34,288 nt of DNA from Planctomycetota bacterium. Lineage in GTDB: Bacteria > Planctomycetota > PLA2 > JAEUHO01. Position numbers and translations under genes: made by a program. The notes under the pieces were generated by a model, which saw nothing but the letters and a program-made list of their open reading frames with translations, ran no database searches and was not told the origin of the DNA. The stretch spans positions 1 through 34,288 of the forward strand of contig JAJDEN010000047.1 of assembly GCA_029259775.1 (NCBI GenBank), read 5' to 3'. Each line of letters opens with the position of its first letter. Positions within the stretch are counted from its first letter, which is position 1. Shown in pieces: positions 16,076-23,773 of this stretch.

Positions 16076-16716
16076 AGCGGTTCGTCCTTTGTTCGACGGT
16101 CAAACCAGGTCCGTTCGAGGCAGGTTCGCAGCTTGCTCCGCGCACGGTGCAGCAGCACCCATAGGTTCGTCGACTGAACCTCCAAGACCTTGCACACCTC
16201 TTCGGAAGAAAGCTCGCAGAGGACACGCAGTGTGAAGGCCTCGCCTGCACGTCCCGCGATTCCCTGGGCACAGGTCTGGAGCGCCCGCTGAAACTCCTTG
16301 CGCTCCAACTCGGCCGCCGGCGCCTCCGGCGCCCAGCGGCCCGGGCGCTCGATCCACCGGCCGTGCGCATTGAAGGCCGCTTCGACTTCGGCTCCCAGGG
16401 TCTCTGGATTCTCAGCGATCTGCTGGCGGCCCGCCCGACGCACGTGGTCGACCAACTTGTGACGAAGGACCGAAATCAGCCACGTCCGTGGCGTGGAATC
16501 TCCGCGGAAGCGCTCCCGCGCCTCGAGGGCGGCCACAAAGGTTTCCTGCACGAGGTCTTCCGCCGTGCTTCGGTCGCTGAGCTGCGATAGCGCGTACCGG
16601 AAGAGTGCATCACCGTGCTCGTCGACCCACAGGCACGGATCGCCTGCCAAGCCTGCACCCGCGCCCGTCGGCGGGGTGCCCCCGACATCAGCTTCCATGG
16701 GTGAATCCGGGCACAT
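16069..16716 (-). CDS. ECF (RpoE-like) RNA polymerase sigma factor
   Basis: A 215-residue sigma-70 family protein with region 2 (about 30-95: ALFRYALSQLSDRSTAEDLVQETF, then TPRTWLISVLRHKLVDHVR) and region 4 (about 140-205: AFTLRVLCELSSEEVCKVLEV then LWVLLHRARSKLRTCLE). A linker of about 40 residues with GRWIERPGRW matches the subgroup that is paired with small zinc anti-sigma proteins. ATG at 16716 is chosen; a TTG one codon earlier and an ATG at 16698 (MEADVGG) are alternatives. The target genes are not evident from this window. Confidence 0.87.
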   Translation of the reverse strand: MCPDSPMEADVGGTPPTGAGAGLAGDPCLWVDEHGDALFRYALSQLSDRSTAEDLVQETFVAALEARERFRGDSTPRTWLISVLRHKLVDHVRRAGRQQIAENPETLGAEVEAAFNAHGRWIERPGRWAPEAPAAELERKEFQRALQTCAQGIAGRAGEAFTLRVLCELSSEEVCKVLEVQSTNLWVLLHRARSKLRTCLERTWFDRRTKDEPLC

Positions 16717-16767
16717 CAAAGAGAGTCTCGCCTTGAGGACGGCCTGCTTCCAGCTTCAATCCACGTT

Positions 16768-17619
16768 TCATAGGGCCACGGTTGCAAAGCCCTCGCCACG
16801 GGCGACGCGCACGAGGTGGTTCAGGGGGACGGATTCCCAGCCCCCGTCCGACGTGAGCGGCTCGGACGCGACGATGACCGCATCCCGGTCCGCGGCATCT
16901 CCCTCCATCACGCAAGCGCCGTCGAGGCACGCGAATCGTTGCCCCGCGTGGACGTAGAGGGAGTTTGAGGCCGGCGCCCCTGCGGAAGCGTAGCGCGACA
17001 CCACAGCTCGGTCTCCATCGCAGAGCGCGAGGTTGAGGAGCGACGGCTCGTCGACGCCGGCATCGATGCGAAGCGCTTCGATGCGTTTGATCCCCGCACG
17101 CAAGGCGGCCTCGAGGCGGTCGAGCGGGTCCGCCGCCGCGTCGCCCTCGGCCCAGGCTTCCCGGATGAGGGCAAACACGTGCTCGGAGTCGGTGGAGCCA
17201 TCGATCCCGAGGTAGTAGGACTCCGTCAGCTCCGATACGAGCCGGTGCCGGATCTGCTGGAATCCGCCCACGGTTCCGTTGTGCATGAACGTGAGTTCCT
17301 GCCATGCGAACGGGTGGCAGTTGAGTTGCGCGACCGGAAGTCCAGGCGTCGCCGCGCGCACATGGGCCATGAGGCAGCGCGTGCGTGTTGCGGCAGCAAT
17401 CGTGCGAAGATTCAAGCTGTTCCAAGCGGGATGGACTTCTCTGAGAACGGCCGGCGCCGGTTCGTCGTCCACGTACCAAGCCACACCGAAGCCGTCGCCG
17501 TTCAGGGGCTCCTCGCGCTCGTGACTGTGATAGCTCTGGTGCAGGATCGAATACTCGGGATCCGTTACGAGTGTACGGATGTGGATCGGAGGACCTACAT
17601 AGACGGCGAATCGGCACAT
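16768..17619 (-). CDS. Class II glutamine amidotransferase (YafJ/EgtC-like)
   Basis: A 283-residue single-domain Ntn-hydrolase. The start is fixed by the family N-terminus M-C-R-F; removal of Met exposes Cys2, the nucleophile that cleaves glutamine. NGDGFGVAWY, AHVRAAT and NCHPFAWQELTFMHNG are glutamine-pocket and oxyanion motifs. AGGAG lies nine bases upstream. Family members include EgtC of ergothioneine synthesis and YafJ, whose acceptor is unknown; no egtB or egtD is here, so the product cannot be named. The gene is divergent from an alpha/beta hydrolase with 92 bases between the starts. Confidence 0.85.
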   Translation of the reverse strand: MCRFAVYVGPPIHIRTLVTDPEYSILHQSYHSHEREEPLNGDGFGVAWYVDDEPAPAVLREVHPAWNSLNLRTIAAATRTRCLMAHVRAATPGLPVAQLNCHPFAWQELTFMHNGTVGGFQQIRHRLVSELTESYYLGIDGSTDSEHVFALIREAWAEGDAAADPLDRLEAALRAGIKRIEALRIDAGVDEPSLLNLALCDGDRAVVSRYASAGAPASNSLYVHAGQRFACLDGACVMEGDAADRDAVIVASEPLTSDGGWESVPLNHLVRVARGEGFATVAL

Positions 17620-17711
17620 GTTGCTCGCTCCTCGCACCGAGGGACGGGGCCCCGCAGGGCCGTGTTTCGTTCTTTCGTCGATAGACTGGGTCAGACCGGG
17701 AGCCATCCGCC

Positions 17712-18476
17712 ATGCCGAGCAGCCAAGTCCGATTCGAGGGCGCCCAGGGAGACACGATCGTCGGCTTGCTCGACCTTCCCGATGGGGCGCCGCGCGCGTT
17801 CGGCGTCTTCGCCCACTGCTTCACCTGTTCGAAGAACGTGCGTGTTGTGCCCGAGGTGTCCCGGCAACTCAATGCCGAGGGTTTGGCGCTGCTACGGTTC
17901 GATTTCACTGGCCTGGGCCAGAGCGAGGGCGCCTTTGAGCGCACGACGTTCGGGACGAACACACGCGACTTGATCGCGGCAGCTACGTATCTCGAGCACC
18001 ACCACACGGCGCCCGCGTTCCTCGTGGGACACAGTCTGGGCGGGGCGGCGGTGCTGAGCGTGGCAGCCGAACTGCCGAGCGTGAAGTGTCTGGCGACGAT
18101 CGCTGCGCCGGCGGAGGTCGCACACCTTCGCCGGCTTTTTGCTGGTGTTGACTTCGACGCGGGGCCAACGGCCCAGGTAGCGGTCGGCGGGCGCCCCTTC
18201 CTGATCGGCCGGGAATTCATCGAAGACCTGGAGCGGCACGATGTGTTGGCCCAGACCCGACGCCTCGCCAAACCGCTGCTCGTATTCCATGCCCCCGGTG
18301 ATCAGGTCGTCGGGATCGACCATGCGGAGCGCATCTTCCACGCAGCCCGACACCCCAAGAGCTTCGTCTCGCTTGGCGGAGCCGACCACCTCGTGAGTGA
18401 TCCCCGAGAGGCCGCGTTCATCGGACACATTTTGTCCGCGTGGGCCGGCCGCTACGTGGGGGCGGAACCGGGGTAG
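17712..18476 (+). CDS. Alpha/beta hydrolase (OsmC-associated type)
   Basis: A 254-residue serine hydrolase. The nucleophile elbow is GHSLGG (Ser108), with Asp197 in APGDQVV and His226 in GADHLV completing the triad; AHCFTCSKN forms the oxyanion region. The sequence is very like the N-terminal half of bifunctional hydrolase/OsmC proteins, and FIGHILSAWAGRYV lies where the OsmC domain would begin, but here the protein stops. GGGAG is nine bases before the ATG. Substrate unknown. Confidence 0.85.
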   Translation: MPSSQVRFEGAQGDTIVGLLDLPDGAPRAFGVFAHCFTCSKNVRVVPEVSRQLNAEGLALLRFDFTGLGQSEGAFERTTFGTNTRDLIAAATYLEHHHTAPAFLVGHSLGGAAVLSVAAELPSVKCLATIAAPAEVAHLRRLFAGVDFDAGPTAQVAVGGRPFLIGREFIEDLERHDVLAQTRRLAKPLLVFHAPGDQVVGIDHAERIFHAARHPKSFVSLGGADHLVSDPREAAFIGHILSAWAGRYVGAEPG

Positions 18477-18588
18477 CGCGACGGGTGAGGACAGTCGTTC
18501 GCCAAGCCGCAACCAGACGCGCCCGGGATTGCTAGAAACTCGGCAGCCCTCGTGACCGTCATGCAGACGGTCCGGAGGAGCCGCATCC

Positions 18589-20031
18589 ATGGCAACCGCG
18601 CGCATTCAGCTGTTGCACCTGAATGGTCCGCTACGCGGGCGTACGGCCACCTACGACGAGCCGATCATTGCATTGGGATCCGGTGCTGGTGCCAAAGTGC
18701 GCTATCGGTCCGCAACCATGATTGCCGGGCGTCATGCGGAGATCGAGTACGTAGAGGACGCCTGTGCCTTCCACTTGCGAGCGATCGAGGGCGCCGTCTT
18801 CGTGGACAACCAGCAGGTTCGGGAGGTGATCCTACGTCCCGAGGATCTCATTGAGCTCGGTGCGGGGGGTCCGAAGCTGCGCTTCCGCATTCAGGCCGAA
18901 CCCGGCCGCCTCTGCAAGCCCCTTCGCCTCATGCTCCAGGACGCACGAGACGTAGGGCGCGCGAGTGGGCCCGCCGCATCGGCCCGCACCTTGATGCGTG
19001 ACCTGCTGACGAGTGCAACATGGCAGCTCAAGGTCACTGTACCCGTGCTGATGTTGGCCCTCGTGTTTGGTGCGGCGTACGTGGGCGGCCGGTTCGAGTC
19101 TTCGCGTCACGACGATCACGCTCGTTCGCTGGACGACCTGAAGCGGCTGATGGCCAACGTGGAGCACGACAGTCGTGCTCTCGCCTCGCGCGAGGAGGTG
19201 GCTCTGCTGCGCACGGAACTGAAGCAGCGCGGTGAGGCACTGAACCGAATCGCCGACCACGATCGCGCGTTCTATCGCGCGCTGGATACCCATGTCCGCA
19301 GCGTCGGGTTGGTGCACGGCGTGTACACGCTGGGACAGAAGAAGGACGGCAAGGTGACACCCGTTGTGCGTCCCGATGGCACCATCCTGCGCGTGGAATA
19401 CCTCGGGTCGGCCTTCGTCGCATCGAGTAGCGGCCACGTCGTCACAAATCGGCATGTCGCAGAGCCCTGGTGGCGCAGTCGCGAGATCGCGCCGTTGCTC
19501 GCGGCGGGCCTTGTACCGACCTTCCTGCACTTGACCATTACCTTTCCCGGACGGACGCCGCAGCCCGTGGATCCCGCCACGATTCGCGTCAGCCCGGACG
19601 GCGTGGACCTCGCCGTCTTTCGCATCGACGCCGGCGGGATCCCGCCGCTTCCCCTTCATCAGGGCGAGGCGCGGGACGCCCGTGGGCGCGGCGTCGCGGT
19701 CCTGGGCTACCCGACAGGAGTCAGCGCCCTGCTGGCGCGGGCCGAATCCGAGGTGACTCGGGATGTCCTCGACGGGGCTACGGATCTCCAGTCGCTGATC
19801 GCGCGCATGGCTGACCGCGGTCTCGTCTCGCCGATCATCACGCAGGGCGCTCTCACTGAAGTGCGCACGCGGCGCCTCGTGTACGACGCGCTGACGACCT
19901 CCGGAGGCTCGGGTGGGCCCGTGTTCGAGACCGACGGCACGGTCGTGGGCGTCAACTTCGCCGTGACGCGCGACTTTCAAGGGTCGAACTTCGGGGTTCC
20001 GATCCGCTTCGCGCGGGCTCTTCTCCCGTAG
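18589..20031 (+). CDS. Membrane protein with N-terminal FHA domain and C-terminal trypsin-like protease
   Basis: A 480-residue protein. Residues about 5-105 look like a forkhead-associated phosphothreonine-binding domain (an early GRTA turn, then SATMIAGRHAEIEY with the S...H pattern). One transmembrane helix spans about 148-166, followed by a charged, probably coiled-coil stretch (170-225). Residues about 240-478 form a trypsin-like serine protease with His289 (NRHVAEP), Asp340 (DGVDLAVFRID) and Ser441 (GGSGGPVF). With one helix, the FHA part would be cytoplasmic and the protease periplasmic, which suggests a sensor linking Ser/Thr phosphorylation to proteolysis. No PDZ domain. GGAGGAG eight bases upstream supports the start. 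Confidence 0.82.
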   Translation: MATARIQLLHLNGPLRGRTATYDEPIIALGSGAGAKVRYRSATMIAGRHAEIEYVEDACAFHLRAIEGAVFVDNQQVREVILRPEDLIELGAGGPKLRFRIQAEPGRLCKPLRLMLQDARDVGRASGPAASARTLMRDLLTSATWQLKVTVPVLMLALVFGAAYVGGRFESSRHDDHARSLDDLKRLMANVEHDSRALASREEVALLRTELKQRGEALNRIADHDRAFYRALDTHVRSVGLVHGVYTLGQKKDGKVTPVVRPDGTILRVEYLGSAFVASSSGHVVTNRHVAEPWWRSREIAPLLAAGLVPTFLHLTITFPGRTPQPVDPATIRVSPDGVDLAVFRIDAGGIPPLPLHQGEARDARGRGVAVLGYPTGVSALLARAESEVTRDVLDGATDLQSLIARMADRGLVSPIITQGALTEVRTRRLVYDALTTSGGSGGPVFETDGTVVGVNFAVTRDFQGSNFGVPIRFARALLP

Positions 20032-20131
20032 TGGCCCCCCTGAGGGTGTCGGACAGCCATCGACCCAACGGACGCAAGGCTCGCCACGCAGTGCCTCCCC
20101 TTCACACCTGCCGACGTATTGGAGACAACAA

Positions 20132-20671
20132 GTGATCTGGACTGTGCTGATCGCTCTTGGGGTATTCCTTGCCGCCGATCTCATCTACACCGTGCGTCAC
20201 TACCTTGTGCATCACGACTCGGACGCGTACGTGCGTACGCACGAGGAGCATCACGAGCGCTATCTCGGCGCGAGGGACGGTCTGGTGCTCGATGCCAAGG
20301 AGTTCTGGGTCTACACGCGTAGCGGTCTGATCATGGCAGTCGCCGGCCTTGGCTTGAGCCTCCTCACCAAGGAACCGGGCTTCGCGATCGGCGCCGCCGT
20401 CAAGTGGGCGCACAACTACCTCTTCCATCTGTACCAGCATCGTTGGTGGGGCACGGACACCGGGGAGTCGTTCGAGCGTCGGCCTGTCCGGGCGGGATGG
20501 GGCATGGCGTCCGCTCGGTATCACGCGTTTCACCATCACGCAGCGCGCAGCCGACCGTTCACGTACGCGGAGACGTGGGCGGGCTTCGATCGGCTGTTGG
20601 AACTTGCGCACCCGTGGCTCCTACGCTGGACGGCTGACGCGCGGCGCTCGCGCCGGCCCGCTGCACAATGA
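20132..20671 (+). CDS. Fatty acid hydroxylase/sterol desaturase-like His-box membrane protein
   Basis: A 179-residue membrane protein with three histidine clusters: H-x3-HH (His23, 27, 28), H-x2-HH (37, 40, 41) and H-x2-HH (131, 134, 135), plus His94, 99 and 103. This is the di-iron ligand pattern of the fatty acid hydroxylase superfamily, which oxidises lipids or carotenoids with O2. Two hydrophobic regions (1-20 and 63-95) would hold it in the membrane. The start is a GTG with GGAG seven bases ahead. It is shorter than most family members. Substrate unknown. Confidence 0.7.
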   Translation: MIWTVLIALGVFLAADLIYTVRHYLVHHDSDAYVRTHEEHHERYLGARDGLVLDAKEFWVYTRSGLIMAVAGLGLSLLTKEPGFAIGAAVKWAHNYLFHLYQHRWWGTDTGESFERRPVRAGWGMASARYHAFHHHAARSRPFTYAETWAGFDRLLELAHPWLLRWTADARRSRRPAAQ

Positions 20672-20681
20672 GAGATGTGGG

Positions 20682-21302
20682 GTGCGTGAAGTGGGCTGGG
20701 TAGGGATCGCGGGCTTCGCCCTCGGGTTCTTCGTGTCGATTCCACCGACAGGTCCGGTAGCGATGCTTGTCGTTGCCCGAAGCTTGGAGGGGCGTGCCGG
20801 CGCAGCCATGGCGCTCGGTGCCGGAGCCGCCTTGTCGGAGGCCGCGTACGCATTCTTGGCATACGCGAGTTTCAACGACGTTCTAGCTGACCACCCGCTC
20901 GTCGCGTCGGTCTCCCGGGCGGCGTTGGCCGCCTTCTTGATCGGGTTCGCCGTGATGTCGGCGCGTGGGCGGCCGGACCCGGTGCGCGAACCGCCGCTGG
21001 GCGGCGTGCGCGGCAGCCTCGCCACGGGGTTCCTGATCTCGGCGCTCAATCCGACCCTCGTGCTTTCGTGGGCGGTTGTCCTGGGCGTGCTGTCCGCCGC
21101 GAACGTCGTCGCCCTACCGCGAAGTGGCGCCTTCGCGTTCTCGCTGGGCGTGGCTGGAGGGATTGCGTGCTGGTTCGTCCTCGCCGGCGCTTGGATCGAG
21201 CGAAGGCGGACGAACCTCTCGGGCCCGGCGATCGCCATGATCCAACGCGGGATGTCGGCTTTGGCGTTCGCCTTGGGCCTGGCCATCGCGGCAACGTTGT
21301 AG
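20682..21302 (+). CDS. LysE-type translocator
   Basis: A 206-residue protein with about six hydrophobic helices and the N-terminal signature FFVSIPPTGPVAMLV typical of LysE/RhtB exporters of amino acids and small metabolites; LISALNPTLVLSWAVVLG is the second family motif. The start is not certain: GTG at 20682 has GAGAG seven bases ahead, GTG at 20691 is also possible, and the open frame extends into the previous gene. It lies ten bases after the hydroxylase-like gene. Substrate unknown. Confidence 0.8.
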   Translation: MREVGWVGIAGFALGFFVSIPPTGPVAMLVVARSLEGRAGAAMALGAGAALSEAAYAFLAYASFNDVLADHPLVASVSRAALAAFLIGFAVMSARGRPDPVREPPLGGVRGSLATGFLISALNPTLVLSWAVVLGVLSAANVVALPRSGAFAFSLGVAGGIACWFVLAGAWIERRRTNLSGPAIAMIQRGMSALAFALGLAIAATL

Positions 21303-21370
21303 AGAGGGGGTCGGGAGCGAGAGCGTCCGCGCACACGATGGTCTGGCGCAGGACGGCTCGTGTCCTGACC

Positions 21371-22123
21371 CTAAGCCGGCGACCGCCCCTTCGAAACGAC
21401 GCTGAGAAGCAGCGCGTCGTCGCCCAGGTCGCCTTGGCCGTGGGCCAAGGCAGCGCCGAGAAGCGCCTCGTGGAAGGCTCGCCCGGTGAGTCCGGCATGC
21501 TCGACTACGCACGCCTGTAGACGCTCGAGTCCAAACAACTCCCCGGCCGCGTTGCGGGCATCGATCAGTCCGTCGGTGAAGAGGAGCACACGGTCGCCGG
21601 ACTCGAGCTCGGACGTGATTGTGCGCGGCTGCGTGGGGAGCGTCTCGAACACCCCGAGCATCTGTGTACTCGACTTGAGAAGTACCGTGTCGCCTGTCGC
21701 GGCACGGTAGTGGATCGCCGGTGGATGACCCGCACCCGTGAAGCTCCACTCTCCCGTCCTTGGGTCGACGACGGCGAGGCAGAACGTCGCCGACATGTTC
21801 GTTCCTTGGAGCCGTTGGTTCAGGAAGCCATTGAGGGACAGGAGCAGTTGGGCCGGGGTCGACATGAGCGCAGCTTGACTCAGCACGTAGGTGTTCACCC
21901 GGGCCGCGAACAGTGCCGAGGCGAGACTGTGTCCAGTGGCATCGCACATCGCGAGTGCGACACGGCCATCCGGCAGTTGCAGGATGCCACAGTAGTCCCC
22001 GCCCAATTCCACGGAGGGCTCGGCGGTCACCGTCACCGCCAGATGCTCGTCCTCGTAGCCCGCGGGAAGGAACGCATAGTGGACCTGTCGAGCCAGTGTC
22101 AACTCGGCCTCGCTAATGCCCAT
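21371..22123 (-). CDS. SpoIIE/RsbU-type PP2C serine phosphatase
   Basis: A 250-residue phosphatase. A short N-terminal helix (SEAELTLARQVHYAFLP) of the RsbU type leads into the PPM domain with metal-binding Asp43 (LGGDY) and Asp61 (MCDATGHS), then TGAGHPPAI, LLFTDGLIDARN and a final GDDALLL. Such enzymes dephosphorylate anti-anti-sigma proteins in partner-switching pathways or act on other phosphoproteins. No sensor domain is attached and no anti-sigma antagonist is nearby, so the input must come from elsewhere. GGGGAG lies nine bases before the ATG. It is convergent with the LysE gene, 68 bases apart. Confidence 0.87.
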   Translation of the reverse strand: MGISEAELTLARQVHYAFLPAGYEDEHLAVTVTAEPSVELGGDYCGILQLPDGRVALAMCDATGHSLASALFAARVNTYVLSQAALMSTPAQLLLSLNGFLNQRLQGTNMSATFCLAVVDPRTGEWSFTGAGHPPAIHYRAATGDTVLLKSSTQMLGVFETLPTQPRTITSELESGDRVLLFTDGLIDARNAAGELFGLERLQACVVEHAGLTGRAFHEALLGAALAHGQGDLGDDALLLSVVSKGRSPA

Positions 22124-22473
22124 CTCGCGCCGCTCCCCGTCAAGCTGATGAATGTTGATCGCCCAGGGTACTGGACAGCGTGCGCAAGCGCCTGCCCGTA
22201 GCGGCCTCGGTGGGTTCCGCGATCCCCGGCTGCACTCCTGCTAGAGACGAGGCCTGATCCTGATCGCACGCGCGATCCTGCACGACGTCACCTTTGCCGG
22301 ATTTGCGTTCAGGCTGACACTTTTCCTGCAACCGTTGGCCAAGCGTGGCCGTCGTGGGAGCACGGAACGAAGACCTTCCGGTGCCGCGATCACGCGATCT
22401 CGCGGAAGGGTGAGCATCGTCATCGCGCCCCATTTCCCACAGTCTTGACCGCGCGGTCAGATGGAGACAACCC
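22124..22473. other. Divergent intergenic region
   Basis: A 350-base gap between the phosphatase and the AhpD-like gene. It contains the perfect palindrome described at 22446-22459 and a second inverted repeat, GATCGC-N4-GCGATC, at 22262-22277. Open frames here resemble nothing known. Promoters of both flanking genes must lie inside, but no clear -35/-10 pair was recognised. Confidence 0.5.
22446..22459. promoter_or_regulatory. Perfect 14-bp palindrome, probable repressor operator
   Basis: TGACCGCGCGGTCA is identical on both strands and ends 14 bases before the ATG of the AhpD-like gene, just upstream of its GGAG. Size, symmetry and the GACCG/CGGTC halves resemble operators of TetR-family repressors. 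No tetR gene is in the window, so the regulator would act from elsewhere. Confidence 0.6.
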
Positions 22474-23046
22474 ATGGCAGACTTCACCTTGCACACCATC
22501 GAGACGGCCCCCGAGGCGAGCCGGGGCCTTCTGGCCAACTCCCAGAAGGCGTACGGGATGGTTCCCGGCCTGCACGCGGTGATGGCCGAGGCCCCCGGTC
22601 TCCTCGAGGGCTACGGGAGGCTGCACGAGCTCTTCGCAGCCTCCAGCCTCGACGACGAGGAGACGACGGTGGTCTGGCAGACCATCAACGTCGAGCACGG
22701 CTGCCACTACTGCGTTCCGGCACACACAGCCATTGCCAAGATGATGAAGGTCGACGATGCGATCACCGAGGCGCTCCGCAAGGAGACCCCGTTGCCGAGT
22801 CCGCGCCTCGAGGCGCTGCGCGCCTTTACCCTGGCTGTCGTCCGCGAGCGCGGACTCGTTGACGATGCCGTGGTCCAGACGTTCCTCGACGCGGGCTTTA
22901 CCCGTCGCAACGTCTTGGAGGTGATCCTGGGTCTGTCCCAGAAGGTGATGAGCAATTACACGAATCACCTCGCCAACACGCCGATCGACGATCCGTTCAA
23001 GCAGTTCGCGTGGAGCAAGCCGGAGCTCGTGACGCCGGAGGCGTAG
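22474..23046 (+). CDS. Carboxymuconolactone decarboxylase / AhpD-like protein
   Basis: A 190-residue all-helical protein of the CMD/AhpD superfamily. The redox centre is EHGCHYCVPAHTA: Glu74, Cys77, Cys80 and His84 match the E-x-x-C-x-x-C-x3-H proton-relay and thiol site of alkylhydroperoxidases. Members reduce peroxides or act on other reactive compounds with thiol donors. GGAG seven bases before the ATG, preceded by a perfect palindromic operator, suggests induced expression. A DoxX-like membrane protein gene follows, a pairing often seen in thiol-redox operons. True decarboxylase activity is unlikely given the Cys pair. Confidence 0.87.
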   Translation: MADFTLHTIETAPEASRGLLANSQKAYGMVPGLHAVMAEAPGLLEGYGRLHELFAASSLDDEETTVVWQTINVEHGCHYCVPAHTAIAKMMKVDDAITEALRKETPLPSPRLEALRAFTLAVVRERGLVDDAVVQTFLDAGFTRRNVLEVILGLSQKVMSNYTNHLANTPIDDPFKQFAWSKPELVTPEA

Positions 23047-23095
23047 ACTTGCATCCGTAGAACACTTCCGTGGCGATGATCTGGAAGACCGAGGC

Positions 23096-23111
23096 CGGCC
23101 CTCTCGGGCCG
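23096..23111 (+). terminator. Candidate hairpin terminator after the AhpD-like gene
   Basis: Arms CGGCCC and GGGCCG are perfectly complementary around a TCTC loop, 50 bases after the AhpD-like stop. The following GTTGCTGTTCTT is only moderately T-rich, so termination would be partial, leaving some read-through into the DoxX-like gene. Confidence 0.4.
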
Positions 23112-23167
23112 TTGCTGTTCTTGCCAGGTTCGATGCCACCCCAATCGACGCCGCTGGAGCGCATGGC

Positions 23168-23554
23168 ATGCTCGCATCGCAATCGAATCAACAACTCGCG
23201 CACACCGCGCTTCGCTTCTACATGGCGATCAACATCGGCTTGCATGGGATCGTACGCCTTCCGAAGCTGGCGGAATTCGCAGGCGGACTTGAACGCATGT
23301 TCGAGCCCACGTTTGTCCCGACCGTGCTGGTCCAGGCGGCTGGGTACGGGATTCCGATCGCAGAAGCCGCATTAGGCCTCCTCCTCCTCAGCGGATGGCG
23401 CGTGCGCGAAGTCGCCGTCGCCGGCCTCGCGCTGATCGCCGCGCTTACGGCCGGCATGTCCCTGCTGGAGAAGTGGGACATCGTCGGCATCCAGCTCATG
23501 TATGCGCTGGCCTACTTCGCCCTGATCTACACGGCGCCGCGTACTCCCGCGTAG
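23168..23554 (+). CDS. DoxX-like membrane protein
   Basis: A 128-residue protein with four hydrophobic helices and an N-terminal FYMAINIGLHGIVRLPKL stretch in the style of DoxX-family proteins (helix 1 followed by a G-x-x-K/R turn). GGAG eight bases upstream fits the ATG; a second ATG at 23222 (MAINIGLH) would remove part of helix 1. It follows the AhpD-like gene by 121 bases. Role unknown; DoxX proteins are linked to thiol homeostasis in some bacteria. Confidence 0.7.
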   Translation: MLASQSNQQLAHTALRFYMAINIGLHGIVRLPKLAEFAGGLERMFEPTFVPTVLVQAAGYGIPIAEAALGLLLLSGWRVREVAVAGLALIAALTAGMSLLEKWDIVGIQLMYALAYFALIYTAPRTPA

Positions 23555-23557
23555 GGG

Positions 23558-23574
23558 CCTCCTGGGATCGGAGG
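23558..23574. terminator. Short hairpin after the DoxX-like gene
   Basis: CCTCC and GGAGG pair around a seven-base loop directly after the DoxX-like stop. There is no T-tract, so it is at best a weak terminator between the two convergent units. Confidence 0.25.
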
Positions 23575-23606
23575 TCGTTGCGCATGGTGGCTGTCCTCGG
23601 CGCCGG

Positions 23607-23773
23607 TCAGGAAGTCGACCGAAGTCGGATAGAGCCGTCCAGGGGAATCCGGAGCGCGTTGGCCGTCTGGCCGAAGAGGCTCGCGAGGGCCATGAGCAAG
23701 GTGAGATTGACGATCTCGGCGTCGGAGTAGTGGGCGGGGAGGCCCACCATCTTCCAGCCTCGATCGTCCGGCG
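23607..23773 (-). pseudogene. C-terminal remnant of a CMD/AhpD-like gene
   Basis: Directly after the hipT stop, a minus-strand frame encodes WKMVGLPAHYSDAEIV followed by NLTLLMALASLFGQTANALR and then stops. This S-D-A-E-I-V-x-L-T-L-L pattern is the C-terminal helix pair of carboxymuconolactone decarboxylase/AhpD-like proteins. The N-terminal half with the Cys pair is missing, and the frame upstream is hipT read out of frame. An ATG at 23750 could give a 47-residue peptide, but no ribosome binding site is visible. It appears to be debris from a gene lost or replaced when the hipBST module arrived. Confidence 0.6.
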
